Assembly (NCBI GenBank): GCA_018399515.1
Contig: JAGYOB010000006.1
Location: forward strand, 1 to 6,529
DNA length: 6,529 bases
Direction of reading: 5' to 3'
Origin: Candidatus Nanopelagicales bacterium
GTDB lineage: Bacteria; Actinomycetota; Actinomycetes; S36-B12
Part shown: piece after piece, positions 5,969-6,529 of the stretch
Layout of the letters: each line of letters starts with the position of its first letter
How positions within the stretch are numbered: position 1 is the stretch's first letter
Translations under genes and position numbers: made by a program
Notes under the pieces: generated by a model
Database searches by the model: none
The model's input: only the letters and a program-made list of their open reading frames with translations
Told to the model about the DNA's origin: nothing

Positions 5969-6529
5969 TCAGGCTGCCCGCCGAGCAAAGCGGCGAGCAA
6001 AACGGCGAGCATCGAAGGGCAGCAGTTCGTGCGGTTGCCGCCCGGTTAACACCAGCGTCGAGATCGCGCGGGCGCTGCCCGGGGCGAGCGTGACGCCCAT
6101 CATGCCGTGGCCGGTGGACACATAGGCATTGCCCAGACCCGGAAGTCGACCGATGATCGGCAATCCATCCGGTGTCATCGGTCGCATTCCGGCGCCGGCG
6201 ACGACATGGGTCGCAACGTCGGGCCAGCCGCGGAAATACCGCGCCGGAGCTCGCAGGATCGCCGCGATCCGCACGTCGTTGACCGACTCGTCGTGCGGTC
6301 CGAATTCCATCGTGCCCGCAAGTCGCACCTTGGTGTCCAAGGGCGTGACCGCGACCTTCGCATCCGCCAGGTTGACCATCGTGCGCAACGTGACCGGCAC
6401 TGGCGCGCAGTCGATCGCGTAGCCCTTGCCGGCCCGCACCGGAAGCGACGTGCCGAACATCGCCGATGCGTAGCCGCTCCAGGCACCCGCGGCGAGAATC
6501 ACCGCGTCGACGGGAATGCGCGATGTGTC
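5969..6529 (-). CDS. DAO-type FAD-dependent oxidoreductase, likely D-hydroxyproline dehydrogenase (5' end outside window)
   Basis: The C-terminal 186 residues of a D-amino-acid oxidase/dehydrogenase-family flavoprotein are visible; the N-terminal GxGxxG FAD-binding motif lies beyond the window. The frame is open through the window edge (reading DTSRIPVDAVILAAGAWSG), so the GTG at 6502 is internal. Family features are LAAGAWSG, GKGYAID, GMRPMTPDGLPIIGR with the conserved arginine that binds the substrate carboxylate, and STGHGMMGVTLAPG, the C-terminal flavin loop. Given the epimerase and DapA-like genes that follow on the same strand, the likely reaction is oxidation of cis-4-hydroxy-D-proline to 1-pyrroline-4-hydroxy-2-carboxylate. 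Another D-amino acid, sarcosine or glycine is possible for the family. The C-terminus ends RRFARRFARRAA, produced by a 12-bp tandem duplication. The stop codon lies 57 bp before the DapA-like start, so co-transcription is likely. Confidence 0.78.
   Translation of the reverse strand, partial: DTSRIPVDAVILAAGAWSGYASAMFGTSLPVRAGKGYAIDCAPVPVTLRTMVNLADAKVAVTPLDTKVRLAGTMEFGPHDESVNDVRIAAILRAPARYFRGWPDVATHVVAGAGMRPMTPDGLPIIGRLPGLGNAYVSTGHGMMGVTLAPGSARAISTLVLTGRQPHELLPFDARRFARRFARRAA
5983..6006. repeat. 12-bp tandem duplication in the 3' end of the oxidoreductase gene
   Basis: GAGCAAAGCGGC (5983-5994) is followed directly by GAGCAAAACGGC (5995-6006), with one mismatch. In the gene's frame it encodes the repeated RRFA-RRFA at the extreme C-terminus, outside the conserved fold. 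It is probably a replication-slippage duplication that adds basic residues. Confidence 0.55.

Noticed and set aside
1..6529. Insertion sequence, CRISPR array, tRNA/rRNA, riboswitch or phage attachment site
   Set aside because: No transposase, integrase, spaced repeat array or recognisable RNA structure was seen; the non-coding space is limited to one 184-bp region and gaps of at most 57 bp.

Overview
The window is clearly high-GC. Its codon use is strongly G/C-ending, and its genes resemble those of Actinobacteria: a long PutA-type proline dehydrogenase/P5C dehydrogenase with an extended C-terminus, an ArAE/FUSC-type exporter and a promoter of the TANNNT kind. An actinobacterium, possibly of the Micrococcales or Propionibacteriales, is the best guess; the genus cannot be read from the sequence. 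I see no mobile element, CRISPR array, tRNA or rRNA, and almost every base is in a gene.

Layout from left to right. (1) Positions 1-1553, plus strand: the C-terminal half of a PutA-like enzyme that oxidises glutamate-5-semialdehyde to glutamate; its 5' end lies outside the window. (2) 1568-2776, minus strand: a six-helix inner-membrane protein with a large cytoplasmic tail, of the aromatic-acid-exporter/FUSC type, convergent with gene 1. (3) 2777-2960: a divergent promoter region with three 11-bp-phased TGTCGC repeats, a TTGTGACAA palindrome, a 9-bp tandem repeat and a likely leaderless promoter. (4) 2961-3995, plus strand: a zinc-dependent medium-chain alcohol dehydrogenase. (5) 3992-5002, 5015-5911 and 5969-6529 (the last cut by the window end), all minus strand: a proline-racemase-family epimerase, a DapA-family lyase/deaminase and a DAO-type FAD oxidoreductase.

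The three minus-strand genes on the right fit the bacterial D-hydroxyproline route. Trans-4-hydroxy-L-proline is epimerised to cis-4-hydroxy-D-proline, then oxidised to 1-pyrroline-4-hydroxy-2-carboxylate by the FAD enzyme. The DapA-like enzyme then deaminates this to 2-oxoglutarate semialdehyde. The last enzyme of the route, a 2-oxoglutarate semialdehyde dehydrogenase, and any transporter or regulator are not visible and may lie beyond position 6529. PutA, the proline-degradation enzyme, lies at the other end of the window, so the neighbourhood carries two imino-acid catabolic functions.

I did not find a clearly unprecedented system. The points most worth a second look are the phased repeat array over the exporter promoter, the Ser-for-Cys change at the first catalytic position of the epimerase, and the tail-to-tail gene pair that shares a palindromic CTAG stop inside an inverted repeat.
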